A stretch of 64,000 bases of DNA from Corythucha ciliata (taxonomy: Eukaryota > Arthropoda > Insecta > Hemiptera > Tingidae). Below, piece after piece: positions 34,690-46,000 of the stretch. Under the pieces are notes generated by a model that made no database searches, was not told the origin of the DNA, and worked only from the letters and a program-made list of their open reading frames with translations. Numbering within the stretch: position 1 is the first letter of the stretch; every line of letters begins with the position of its first letter. Position numbers and translations under genes: made by a program. Location: NCBI GenBank assembly GCA_038030265.1, contig CM075937.1:20832001-20896000 (forward strand). Direction: 5' to 3'.

Positions 34690-36767
34690 CTTTTATATGT
34701 GTTTCATCAAAGTCACCATAATAAATGTGAACATATTTAGCAACTTCTGCAAAAGAAATTATTGCTGGTTAATAATGCAATTCCTTGTTCGCTTTAATAC
34801 CTTCATTCTAGAGCAGGTACGGTTAATTCATTGCAAGAAAATGACAAGAAACCTAGTGAGATTGGTTATTTTTTACCAAGCTTGGCTAGGTCATTTCTGT
34901 TAAAACAACCGAGTGAGTCGGATAAAAACAACCGTGTGTGTAATCGGTATAATATGACCGAGTAACTCGGTTAATAATGTTATAATTTGGTTGAACACTT
35001 TTTACCAAGCTACTTGGTTGATGATGAAATGACTCGGGTGCAAATTTTTGACCGAGTAATCAACTTGATTTAACCTAGCACATCTATTAGGTTGAATCTG
35101 CCAAAATACTTGGTTAAAATCAAACTCGGTTAGAAATTGTGTTTAACCGGAAAATGATACCAGGTTAAAACGACCGAACTTACTCGGGTGCAAATTATTA
35201 ACCAAGTAAGCTCAGTTAAATTCAACCGAGTTTTGAGCTGTTTTTTCTCCCAGTGTAGTGTTCGTAGTAAATTTGAATAGCCGATTTTTCGTCATACAAT
35301 CATATTTTCGGAAGATAATTTTCCCAGTTCTTGGAAAAACAGCTGATTTTAGCTGATGAGGCTCTGATGGCTCTTCCGTGGACTTCAATCAGGGCTTTCG
35401 ATTGCGCAGCCACTGCGTGCGCCCATATACATATAGCGTACATATAATGCGCACGCGAGACGATTTTCAACCGAGTAACCAACCCCCTCCATCTAAACTT
35501 AACCCCCACCAACACCCATTGTCATTAATAACAAACTCAAACTGGAGTTTGAGGCCAAAACTCGTATGGGGCACGTTTGCTCCTCCCCCCTTATCCAACT
35601 GGAGCCTTTTTAGCAACATTGTATTTTATTTATGCTCTACAAATTTATTTATATAAAAAACTCCTTATTTTTAGGTCGCACAATTGAATTAATTGGCCTT
35701 CGCGTCCATTTTTCATTCCCGTCGCAATTCATTCATTACGCTGAATGTACTTTTGGTATCTACAATGTGAAACGTCCCGTTTCTTACTATTCCCCACGTT
35801 CCATGTATCATGTTACTCACCTTTCCTCCCAGACTTTGGCCCGACTCCCCACCGTCAATTTGACCGCGTTGAGGTGTTGCACGTGTAAGCGATGCACGTT
35901 GCGGTGGTGCCCCGGCCGGTGACGGAGTCACCTGTCGCTTTTGCTGCGGGGGTGGATTCTCCCCGGTTGGTGGCTCGCCGGCTCCGCCACCTTGTTCCAG
36001 TTCAGGGGCGGCGGCTGCAGCCGCTGCCGCTTCCTTCTCTTTGTCATCGGCCAATTTCAAGTGAAATTCGAGGGAGGCCGCTTTTTCTTTTTCATCTTGA
36101 AGAAGTTTTGCAAGAAGCCGCTCCGTGACAGCCGCTTGTTTAAGTTTGCCTTTAAGCGACTGAAAAGCGTCGACGCGTTCCGTAAATAACGCTGTAATTT
36201 ATTTATTGTTGTTATTTATACCTGAATGATTTTCTTTTGCATTTCCAATTCGTCCGACTTTTTCGACGGCGTTATAACCGATCTTTGAACGTTTTTAATA
36301 CTTTCTTGCGCTTTTTTAAGCTTTTCTTCCAGTTCCTTTGATCTTTGCATTTCATTCTGGGCCATACACCTGTACCAGACGTTTCCGGAAAATAGTTGAG
36401 GGTGGTAAAGCAAGCAGAGTGGGCAGAGGGGAGGGACTATTTACAGGCAATGATTCAATTGACTTTCGGTCATTTGCGCCTGCTGTCGCATCATGGCCTG
36501 TTCGGCGGGTGATCTTTCAGTCATGCGCATCTCAAGTTCAAGATTCCAAGTGCGAAGACTTTCCAGCTCTTTTTGGTATTGTTGAATGCTCTGAGTGAGA
36601 GCGCATGCTATTCGGGGGCAAATTTGTTTAGATTTTGGAAGTTTCGAGAATGTGTGGTCGTGTGTGTGTGGGGGGGGGGGGTGTTTACTTCGTTTTTGGG
36701 CTTCAAGCTGTCGGCCGGTGATCTCATTCTGAAGAACGCACGTTTTCTTCAAAACGGCTTTCTTTTC
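34690..36767. repeat. Segmental duplication unit, copy 2
   Basis: Second copy, attached to the intact gene. Its left edge abuts the Penelope-like element and shares GCTTTTATATG with the junction at 26743. Confidence 0.9.
34896..35276. repeat. ACCGAGTA / CTCGGTTA word zone, second copy
   Basis: Same sequence as 26950-27330 within the segmental duplication, with about two base differences noticed. Confidence 0.6.
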
Positions 36768-37051
36768 ATCGGAAATAGCATCGACCGATGGGTCCAATTT
36801 ACAGACCGGAGCCCGGTCCGTGAGTGTCGCTTTCTCCTCTTTGATAAGTTCTTGAGTAGTAATCGTGACGATATTGTGCAATTCGGCTAGTTCTTCCATC
36901 GTGCAACTCTATTAGGTACGGGAAGGAGGGGGGGGGTGTATACCGGGTCTGAATAAACGTTTACGTGGGGAGGGAGATGAGCTTACCGCCACACCGGATT
37001 TCAACATCTTTCTCAGAATTCCATTCAGTGGCGTGTCCAGAGGTTCGAGTT
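35736..37051 (-). CDS. Coiled-coil gene, six 3' exons and Pro/Ala-rich C-terminus
   Basis: Exons 36987-37051, 36689-36908, 36445-36607, 36222-36369, 35821-36159, 35736-35759. For the exon starting at 36159 I chose acceptor GCTTTTCAG because it keeps phase; the nearer TTACAG would leave a 30-nt intron and break the frame. The tail has an Ala run, then Pro/Gln/Gly-rich sequence, ending PKVHSA. Minus-strand AATAAA signals at 35644-35649 and 35625-35630 lie about 90-110 nt past the stop. Confidence 0.75.
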
Positions 37052-40000
37052 CTGTGACAATTAACAACAAATAATTAAATGATTGAAGCCTCCAAACAAA
37101 TAATAAAATAAAAATTACCGTTCAGAGTCGCGATTCTCTCGCGGAGTTTTCCAATTTCATCCAAAAGGCTCTCTTTTTCTGACTTAAGCTCATCCATTAA
37201 ATCCTGAAGTTGTTCCAACTTCACATTCATCCCGATGAGTTTACCCTTCTGCTCGGAAATCTCGTTCGTTTTCTGAACGGACAGCTCTTGCTCCATCTTT
37301 ATCCGGTCCTTCAGCTCGACTATCAAGTTTCCAGCATCCTCTAGCCGGACTCGAATCACCTCCAAATCCTTCGTCAACGCATTAACTCGCTCGAGCGCCG
37401 ACAGCAACTGACCGTCGACAACGCGTTTCGACTGTGTCAGGTGGTTAAACTGCTCCACATGTTTCTTGAGAGCGTCCTGTGCTCCTTTGAGAAGAATTTC
37501 TTTTTCGAAAATCTGTTTCTTGGCCTTCTCTAGCTCGTTTTCAAGCCCTTCAATGTCTGCGTAGAGTTGATTTATTGCGTTCTCATTGAACTCGATCGAT
37601 TGTTTCGCTTGATCCAATTCAATCATCAAGTCCTCTCGAGCGCTTTCACTTTCAGATAATTTCGATTTGAGTTTGATCAAATAATCATTTAACGTTTTTT
37701 TTTCTTCTTGACAAGCGCTGAGAAGATCCCTAAGACTGTCAAGTTGACTCGTCACCAACGCTAGCTTGTCTTTTTGTGCGTTACTTTCGTCGGTTAACAT
37801 TTTCATCTCATTTTTGTCACTCATCGTAGCTTCCTTCAATTGATCGTTCTCCCTTTGTAACGCCGCTAGTGTTTTGTTCGCAATTTTCAAGTCTGACTCC
37901 AATTCAGCGTTGGTTATTTCGAGTTTCCTCACTTTAGTTTCTAGCGCGTGCACCATTTCTTCAGCTTCGATGTGTTTCGCTCGCAGTTCGTCCAACTTAG
38001 CGTGAGCCGTCTGACTGTCGGCTTTCACTTTCTCCAACTCGATCAACAGTTTGCCCATCGCATTTCTCAGCTCGCCTGCTTCATCCATCAGCTGAGCAAT
38101 TTCTTTCTCCTTCACTTTGTTGTCATGCTCGCACACTTGCAGTTGTTCCGTCGCAAGCGACAATTCCTTCCTTAACTCCATAATTTTCGCCTCTTTTCCT
38201 TGTAGCTGAGCTCTATTGTCAGCCAACTCCAACTCTAGCTCCTCACAGCGACTGTTCTCCTCTCCGAGTTCACTTTTGAGTCTGTCCATTTCAGCCGACA
38301 TTTCGCCGTTCTTTTTCTTTGTCTCGCTCAGCTCTTTTTCAAGTTTCTCCTTCATAGTCGAACACTCCTTCAAAAGTTTTCCCATTTTTTCAATTTCCGC
38401 CTTCGCTTCCTCCAGCAATTTTTTCGTCTCCTCCAATTCGGCCTCCACGTCTTCCAGTCGTTGATGAAACTTTTCTTCCATCAATCGCATTCTCTCCTCG
38501 AGGGCGGCATTTTGAGCGTGACGCGTTTTTATCGTATTTCTCAGATCGGAATTTTCGTTTTGACACTTGAGAACTTCCTCATTTAAAAGGTCAATTTCAA
38601 GGCTCAGCTGAGCCAGCTCGGTTTTTAAGGATTCAATGAGATACGAGGCCTCTCTAAGTTGTTCCTCCTTGTCCTCGAGCGTTTTCTTTAATTTAGCCAA
38701 CTCTTTTTCCACGTCCGCTAATTGTATTTCTTTTTTCGATAAAGTTTCCTTGAGAGAATCGATAATCTTCTTCAATTTTTCGATTTCCGCCTTAAAAGCG
38801 ATGTTTTCCTCGACGAGCGGCAACAGTTTGTCCCGCTCTTTCGTCACCGCGGCGAGATCCAAAAGCGTTGCGTCCAATTTCTTTTTCACTTCCCCGTTAG
38901 CAGCTTTCAGACTCGATATTTCGGCGGCGTTTTGCGTCAATTTTCCCGTGAGCTCGTCTATTCGATCGTTCAAACCGATAATTTCTTCGCCATGCTTTTC
39001 CTGAGCTGACGTCGCCTTTTCTTTTTCGGACGCCACCTCGTTCAACAGGTTGTTGTAGTCCTTTCTGAGTTGTTCGGTTTTTAAATCAGCCTCATTCAAT
39101 TTTTTGTCGAGAACGTTTACTTTATCTTTTAAATCGACGATTTCTTTTTCCCGTGTAGCCAGATTATCCTCGAGTTTTTTCACGGTGTCCTCGAGAGCGG
39201 CCCGTGTGGCTTTTTCCTGGGTCAGCTGATTTTTAATATCTTGAATCGTTTTCTCCTGTGTAGCGGCTATTTTTTTCGCTTCGTCCAGATTTTTCTCAGT
39301 ACTAGCCAGTCGCTCTTTCAACTCGTCCATTATTTTATCCGCCATAGCCAGAGCGTCGCGGAGCTCGCCGGTCGTTTTCCGTTCCGCCGCCAATTGATCC
39401 TGCAGCCCTTGAACAAGGTCGGCTCGTTTCAAGGCGTCGGTTAATTTTTTTTCCACTTCCCCGAGCGAAGCTTCGGCCGCCGCCAAAAGGCTTTCGGCTT
39501 GATTCGCTCGCTGACGCTCACGCTCAGCGTCCGACACTGCTTTGGCCAGTTCATTTTTGAGACGTTCCAGATCGGCGGCGTATTTGTCGTGATCACTCTT
39601 CGCCGACAGACTCTGTTTGTCTAGATCGTCAATTTTGGCATTGAGGTCTTTGATAGACGTCGCAAGACGATCGCGTTCGTCTTTGAGTGCGGCTAGTTCG
39701 TCCTGGAGTCCTTTGTTTTGTTCTGCAGCACAATATATAATACATTTTTATTATTATTTATTTTAGAAAGGTATTAGGAGGCGAAATGCGATAAGGTGGG
39801 GGTGTAACACAATAAACAATTTCGATCCGCGCGTATTTTTATTTTCTTTGACCCGAAATAATGCACTGGTGTCTTGCAGGTTAGCCTATTTGGCGCAATT
39901 TTGGCCTATTTGTGTTGTGCCTATGCAGCGTATTGGCATATTATCTACCAATGAATAAATTAAATTGATCAGAAATGTTTGCAGACTAATGGTTCAAGTT

Positions 40001-43000
40001 TTTAGAGCTAATGACTCTGCTTCCCGTGTTATTTGCCCTCTAGAAAAGCCAACTTTATGGATATCAGCTGTTTAAAATTGAAATTTCCAGGGTTTTGACT
40101 CATTTTAAAAAGCGCAGTTTTGCGGATCTCGCGCCTTTCAAAAGAGCAAAGACAGAGTTCGGCCAAGGTCAAATCTTGCAGATTATTGGCTCTCAGAGAA
40201 CTCAATTCTGCGAGTTTAACTCACTCAAAAGGACAATATCGCTCGATTAGCTCTCTAAAAAGTCAATTCTGTGGGGTTGACTAACAAAAATCCAATCTGA
40301 CGGGTTTGGGACTGTATCAAATGCAATTCCGTGGTTTCAAAAGCTCATTTCAAATAAAAAATGTCGCAAGGTCGGCACTTTTGAATACCAATTTTGCGGA
40401 ATAGGATCCCTAAAATAACTAAATTTCGTTGATCTGCCTCTTTTGGAGACCCATTTCCGCCGTTCCGGAGACCGTTTCGCTCTTTCAAAAGCGTTGGCAC
40501 ATTTCTGACCAATTCTGCTTCTCTGCTTGCATTTTAAAAATACAGAAAGTGAGTGTGAGGTCCAAATTATACTTATTGAATGAGTGGAGACGTACCAGCC
40601 CCTCTCCCCAAAGGTATGGGCGGCATAATCGAGTCTTGCCCCTCCATGAAAATCGTCTTAGATCTGGCAATTATTTGAGTGAGCGAAATCTCACCAAATT
40701 GATTTTCAAAGTGCAAGATCAGTTAAATTGATGTTTTTTAATGCTTCGGGCCTTACGAAATTAGAACTTTGAGGAGCTAAATCTGCAATTATGTTGTGCT
40801 TGAAAGCGAATATGAATACGAAATTGAGGTTTTCCAAAGCAAAAACCACAAAATTTGTCTCTTGTTGAGTAAGCAAACGACGCTAAATTGGTTCTTGGCT
40901 AGACCCCAATCCGTGAAACTGTGCGTTTGAAACGAGCAACGTCGCAAAATTGTTTTTATGTAAAGAGAGAGTCTCCGACGAGATCCTACCCCACGAAATT
41001 GGTTGTTTGAAAGATCCATCCCACACCAAATTGCTTTTTCAAGTGGGCAAGCTCCACCCAGTTTGGGCCAGGGCCAGTTTGAGGGTGCCAACACCCAGCG
41101 GCGTCTACCCCCCCCCCCCCTGATGGCTGGACGCGAAATCCACCCCTTATGAACATTAATCCCCCCTCTCATGTATTATAGCCCGTTCACAAGCTCTATG
41201 TTTACTCATCATTTTTTTTTTTTTTTTTTTCACAGATGTATAGAGCCCTTTTTATAGCTAAAATGAAGTGAAACGCCATAATGTGCTGTTCTTCACCAAG
41301 TCCGCGTCTAGAATTAGCCTATAGGCTAATCGCTAACTCGCAAATATAAATGAGAAAACGCACTAATTAGCGTTAAAAAATTGACAAACAAGCGCTTGAT
41401 CGCGTTCACGATCACGATTCAACAAACAGAATTGGTGAGCATCTTTCAACGTTCTTTCTTCCATGTCGGATGTACTGAAAATCGTCGAAAGAAGCCAAAT
41501 CCCCCTCCAACCGGATACCAAGGACTCCTTTCCACGTACTTTCAACCATGAACATAAAACCTAAAAATCCAAAATTTTCCATCTTCGAGCTATTCGGGGG
41601 TGCCGGTCCACCCAATACTCGCCACTAACTCGGTACGCTACTGAGCGGATCTGCCGATGGGGCGCAGGGAGCAAACCCTGAAAAGTTTGGTAATTTATGG
41701 AGGTAACCACGTGAAATTCATGATTCTTAAATCTCGCACAATTTTGCACTTGCAATGCAACCCTAAAACCTCAATTTAGTGGCATTTTTTTTTGTCACCT
41801 TCCCCCTTCCAACTGTAATTTTGCAGAAAATTTCTTCAGTAACTTACAATTTCTGTAGGCCGTTTATCGATCCGATCTCACAATTTCACTGCTGGTGAAT
41901 ACTCAAAACCGGAATTTTGTGGCTATTGCTCCCGTGGAAAATGCAATTTCGCGTCTAATGAGGAAGTTTCACAGGTCGAGACTTTGGGGAAAATGTATTT
42001 TTTTATGATGAAGTATGCTAAAATGGAGCTTATATCGTTTTCCGTTCGTCAAAAACTCCATCCACTAATTTTTAATTGACGTTTGCTGTTACGGGCTGCT
42101 CCCCCGGCCCCCTCGCCCGCAAACTACGTCATCAATGCTGCTCCCCACTTCACCGCCCTAAAGGCGGCTCGGTTGCAATTATTTCCATTATCTTCAGTTT
42201 ATTATAATGACCCGGGACTTATTATAAGACTCAAGGAATGCCATTCCTTTGTTTAGTTCCTAATGTTTGTTGAGGTTATACATTTATGTTTTATCCTTTT
42301 CCCTGCCCATATATCTTCCGATAGTTCTCACACCTTGATTTTTGTCTATTCTTTCCGGTGATACCAATCATCCCCATCGTTGCCCCGTCATCGTAGCACG
42401 CTACGACGCCGTCGCAGGACGCTTCACAGTAGGCATAGACAAGAATCAAGCGCAGTACATCATTTCCTGCAACACGTCCTTGCGTTCTGCCAATCATGTT
42501 ACGTTTGGATTGTCTTGGATATCACACGCCCGCCTGCCTGCCTGTGAAAAATGACTCTCAGCGGCCGGCTAAGGGTTCCTCCAGTCTCGACTCATCGAAT
42601 AATCGTCGCATCCTTCTCTAGAGAAGACGTAAGGAATGACTTTTATTTGTGAGTTTGCGTCGCGTCAAGCGAGACTTCTCATTGAGGAGTGCGGGTTTCA
42701 TCGAGGGTCCTGATCGCCCAGTGTATGTAAATGAAAGCCTTACTGCCCTCAATAGATGGCTTTTATCACGGGCAAAAGAGATCCAGAAGAGGAATGCAGT
42801 GAAATTCACCTGGGTGTCTCGTGGAAGAGTCTTGGCTCCACTTGAATCTCGTCCCTGCATTCGTCGTGGAGGGAAACTCGGGGTGGATGGGAAGTCGGGT
42901 TCTGTTGCCGGGCCACTGCCATGTCCGTACGAGCAAACGTCGTTGTACGTCAATTATAGGGGGATTTTGGACTGTTACCAGAGTGGGTTTAGGGCGTCTC

Positions 43001-46000
43001 ATGGAACTCTGACTGCGCTGCTCAAGATCACCTCCGATGTTACTCAGGCTATCGATGAGCAAATGGCGACTGCCCTGGATTTCAGCAGGGCCTTTGACCG
43101 TGTCAACCATGGCAAGTTAATTATGAAATTGGCATCACTGGGATTCTCTAGGGGAGTTTGCCATTGGTTTGTTGGATTGGACAGCTTACCTATCGGCGCG
43201 GTGTTAGAAAGTTATTGATAACATCGCTTATATTTCCTCAGCTTCATTACTGTTTTCCTGTGTACAGTAGCCTAAGTTGTGAGCCGAACGGTTTACTTGA
43301 GCGCACTTCAAATTCTTGTGTTCGGTTCACTTAAGACCACCCATTCGACGCCCACATCACGGTTTTTGCCGTAGTGGCGATAAGATTGCTGATGAGGGTC
43401 TACGAGATTGGGCCCGAAATGCATCCTTTAAAAACTACGCGACGGCTGTATGTGTTCAAATTAAAAAATGAACTTCTCATTAAGATTTCAGAACAGCCAA
43501 ATCAACAATACATGCTTTCTACATGCTTTCTATTGTCATGTTTTCAGGGGCGTAGGTACGGGGGGGATATGGGGGATAGATCCCCCCCACCCAGAGCTAC
43601 AAGTATACGAACGAAGGAGCACTAGTACCATAACGAAGAGCCCCATAAAATCTCCAAAAATGAGAGTTTCACGTTGAAGTTAGGTTTAGCAGATTTTCTG
43701 GACTTGAAGCAGCCCAAAAAGGTCCGAGTACGTCCAGCTTTTTCCTTGGACTTGAGATCCAACGCAGTAGTGTACCGAAGTACGGGGGGGGGGGGGTTTC
43801 GCCCCGGACCCTCTATCAGACAAAAATTGGTAATATACGTGGCTATAGCAGCTAAAAAGCGCTGATTCGTGGTCTTGCAAAGTAGCTTCCAGACTAAAAT
43901 TAAGAAAAAAATCGCTGATTCGCGGTACATAGAGGCCAATCTACAATAAATTGTGGAAACCAACGCAAAAGTGTTGTACTTGGGTAAACCCCGCGGTTAA
44001 AGTTGAGAAAACACGCTACAATATTGACAAATAAAAGACGCTTTCAGGTTAAAATTGGACAAAAATCACTAATTCGCGGCTAAAATTGAAAAAATCGCGA
44101 ATTAGCGCAGCTAAAATTAAGAAAAACATTAATTTTCAGTTCAAATTGGGGAAAAGTGCTAATTCTCAGTTGAAAATGGAAAAAATTGCCAATTTGCAGC
44201 TTAAATTGAGCCAAACGCCAATTCTTGGCAAAAATGGACGCGAACACTCGGTAGGTAATGCACGGGTTGGGAACGCTACCACGCTGCTAAAATTTAGAAA
44301 AAGCGAAAATTCGCTGCTAAAGTCGAGAAACATCTCTAATTCTAGAATTAAGTGTCTTGAAATTTATAATTTAAAAAAGATGATTTTTTGACAGAAATGG
44401 ATGGATAGATGAACATTTTTTGGTTAGAAAAACAAATTTACATTTATAATTTGAATTCGCACCTTCTGAATGCATTTTTGTTGGCTAAAATTCAGAAAAA
44501 TGGCAAATTCATGTGTGGCTATAGTATAATGTTAAAAAATACGCTAAGTAACGGCTAGGACTGAAAAGAAGCAATAATTTATACCCATAAAAGTCATAAA
44601 ATTGCTAATGCGGTGGTAAAATGTGAAAAACTGCTAGTTTGCGGGTAATATTTAGAAAATAAAATAATCACCCTGGTCAAAATTAATAGATAGGTTAATT
44701 TTAAACCTAAAAATTAAGAAAATTGCTAATTCGCGGCTAAAAATGGAAAAAATCGCCAATCGACAGCTAAAATTGCGCCAAACGCCAATTTGTGACTCAA
44801 ATTGAGAAAATTCGCTAATCAGTGGCGAAACAACACCTATCGGGGCCCGGAGCGGAAATCTCTAGGAGGCCCTTTAGCCTCTAATTAAATTAGGAATATA
44901 CATATATACATACATTGAAGTACATATTTTTCGAAATTGCCTCCGAAAACCGCGTATGTGCGTTTTCTCAATTTTAACTGCGAAAGAGCGTTTTTTCCTT
45001 ATTCTACTAGCACATTTTAGCTGCGAATTGTCTCTTTTTCTCAATTTTATCCGCGAATTAGCTCATTTTCTTATTTTTAGCTGCGAATCAGCGCTTTTTA
45101 TAAGCTCTTAGCCGCGAAAGTTGCCTCACGAATCCGCAAATTAGATAGCGTTTGAGTGCTCTTTCCCAATTTTATCCGTTAATTAACAATTTTTCTCAAT
45201 GTAAGTCGTGAGTTGGTGCTTTTCACCATTTTAAACGCCATTTCGTATTTTTCTCTATCTATTATCCGCGAATCACGCGAATTTGTGACTGAACGCCAAT
45301 TTGTGACTGAAATTGAAAAAATTCGCTAATTCACAGGGGTTGAAACGCTACGACGCGTCGCCGCTACAATTTGAAAAAAGCGCTCATTCGTGGTTGAAAT
45401 TGAGAAAAATTCCGTCAATTTGCGGATTCTGAAGGCAACTTTTCAGGCTGAAATTGAAAAAAAACGGCAATTTATGGCAATAGGCGAAGAAACCGCTAAT
45501 TCGCGAGTGAACTGAGAAAAATCGCTCATGCATTGCGTATGGTGAACCAAAAAACTCCTAATTAGTGAAAACTGCCCCTATTTTGCAGCTAATATTGTGG
45601 AAAACACTTAAGAGAAACGTTAATTTCCAGCTAAAACTGAGAAAAGTGCTAATCCCCTGGTAAAAAATTTTTAAAAAATCTGTAATATGCTGCTAAAATT
45701 GAGGAAAACGCTAAAACTCGTGGATAGTTAAGAAACATCGGAACATCGCTCACGGGATAAAATGATACTTTGCTGCTAAAGTTGAGAAAATGCGCAAATT
45801 CATGGCTATGGGAGGGGGTGGGGCAAAACCGCCGGCTGAAACTGATAAGAACGATACACTCGGCCAAAAAAGCGCTAATTTGCGGGTGGAGTCCAAAAAT
45901 CTCCCCTAACTGAGAGATTGAGGCTATGATGAGGCCAGCAAGATGTCCATATTCAAGAGTGTGCTGGATGGGTGGAATAATGACAAAAAAGTGAAATTAC

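Noticed and set aside
36196..36221. A 30-nt intron in the coiled-coil gene using TTACAG
   Set aside because: It breaks phase. The acceptor GCTTTTCAG at 36160 gives a 62-nt intron and keeps the frame.
37075..39537. Start of a separate gene at 39537
   Set aside because: The codon there is GTG, the frame stays open upstream to an acceptor at 39723, and the phase matches the exon ending 46737.
41178..41270. Possible further copy of the AGGCCCGTTCACAAGCTC MITE
   Set aside because: Only the left end matches; the expected right end is absent.
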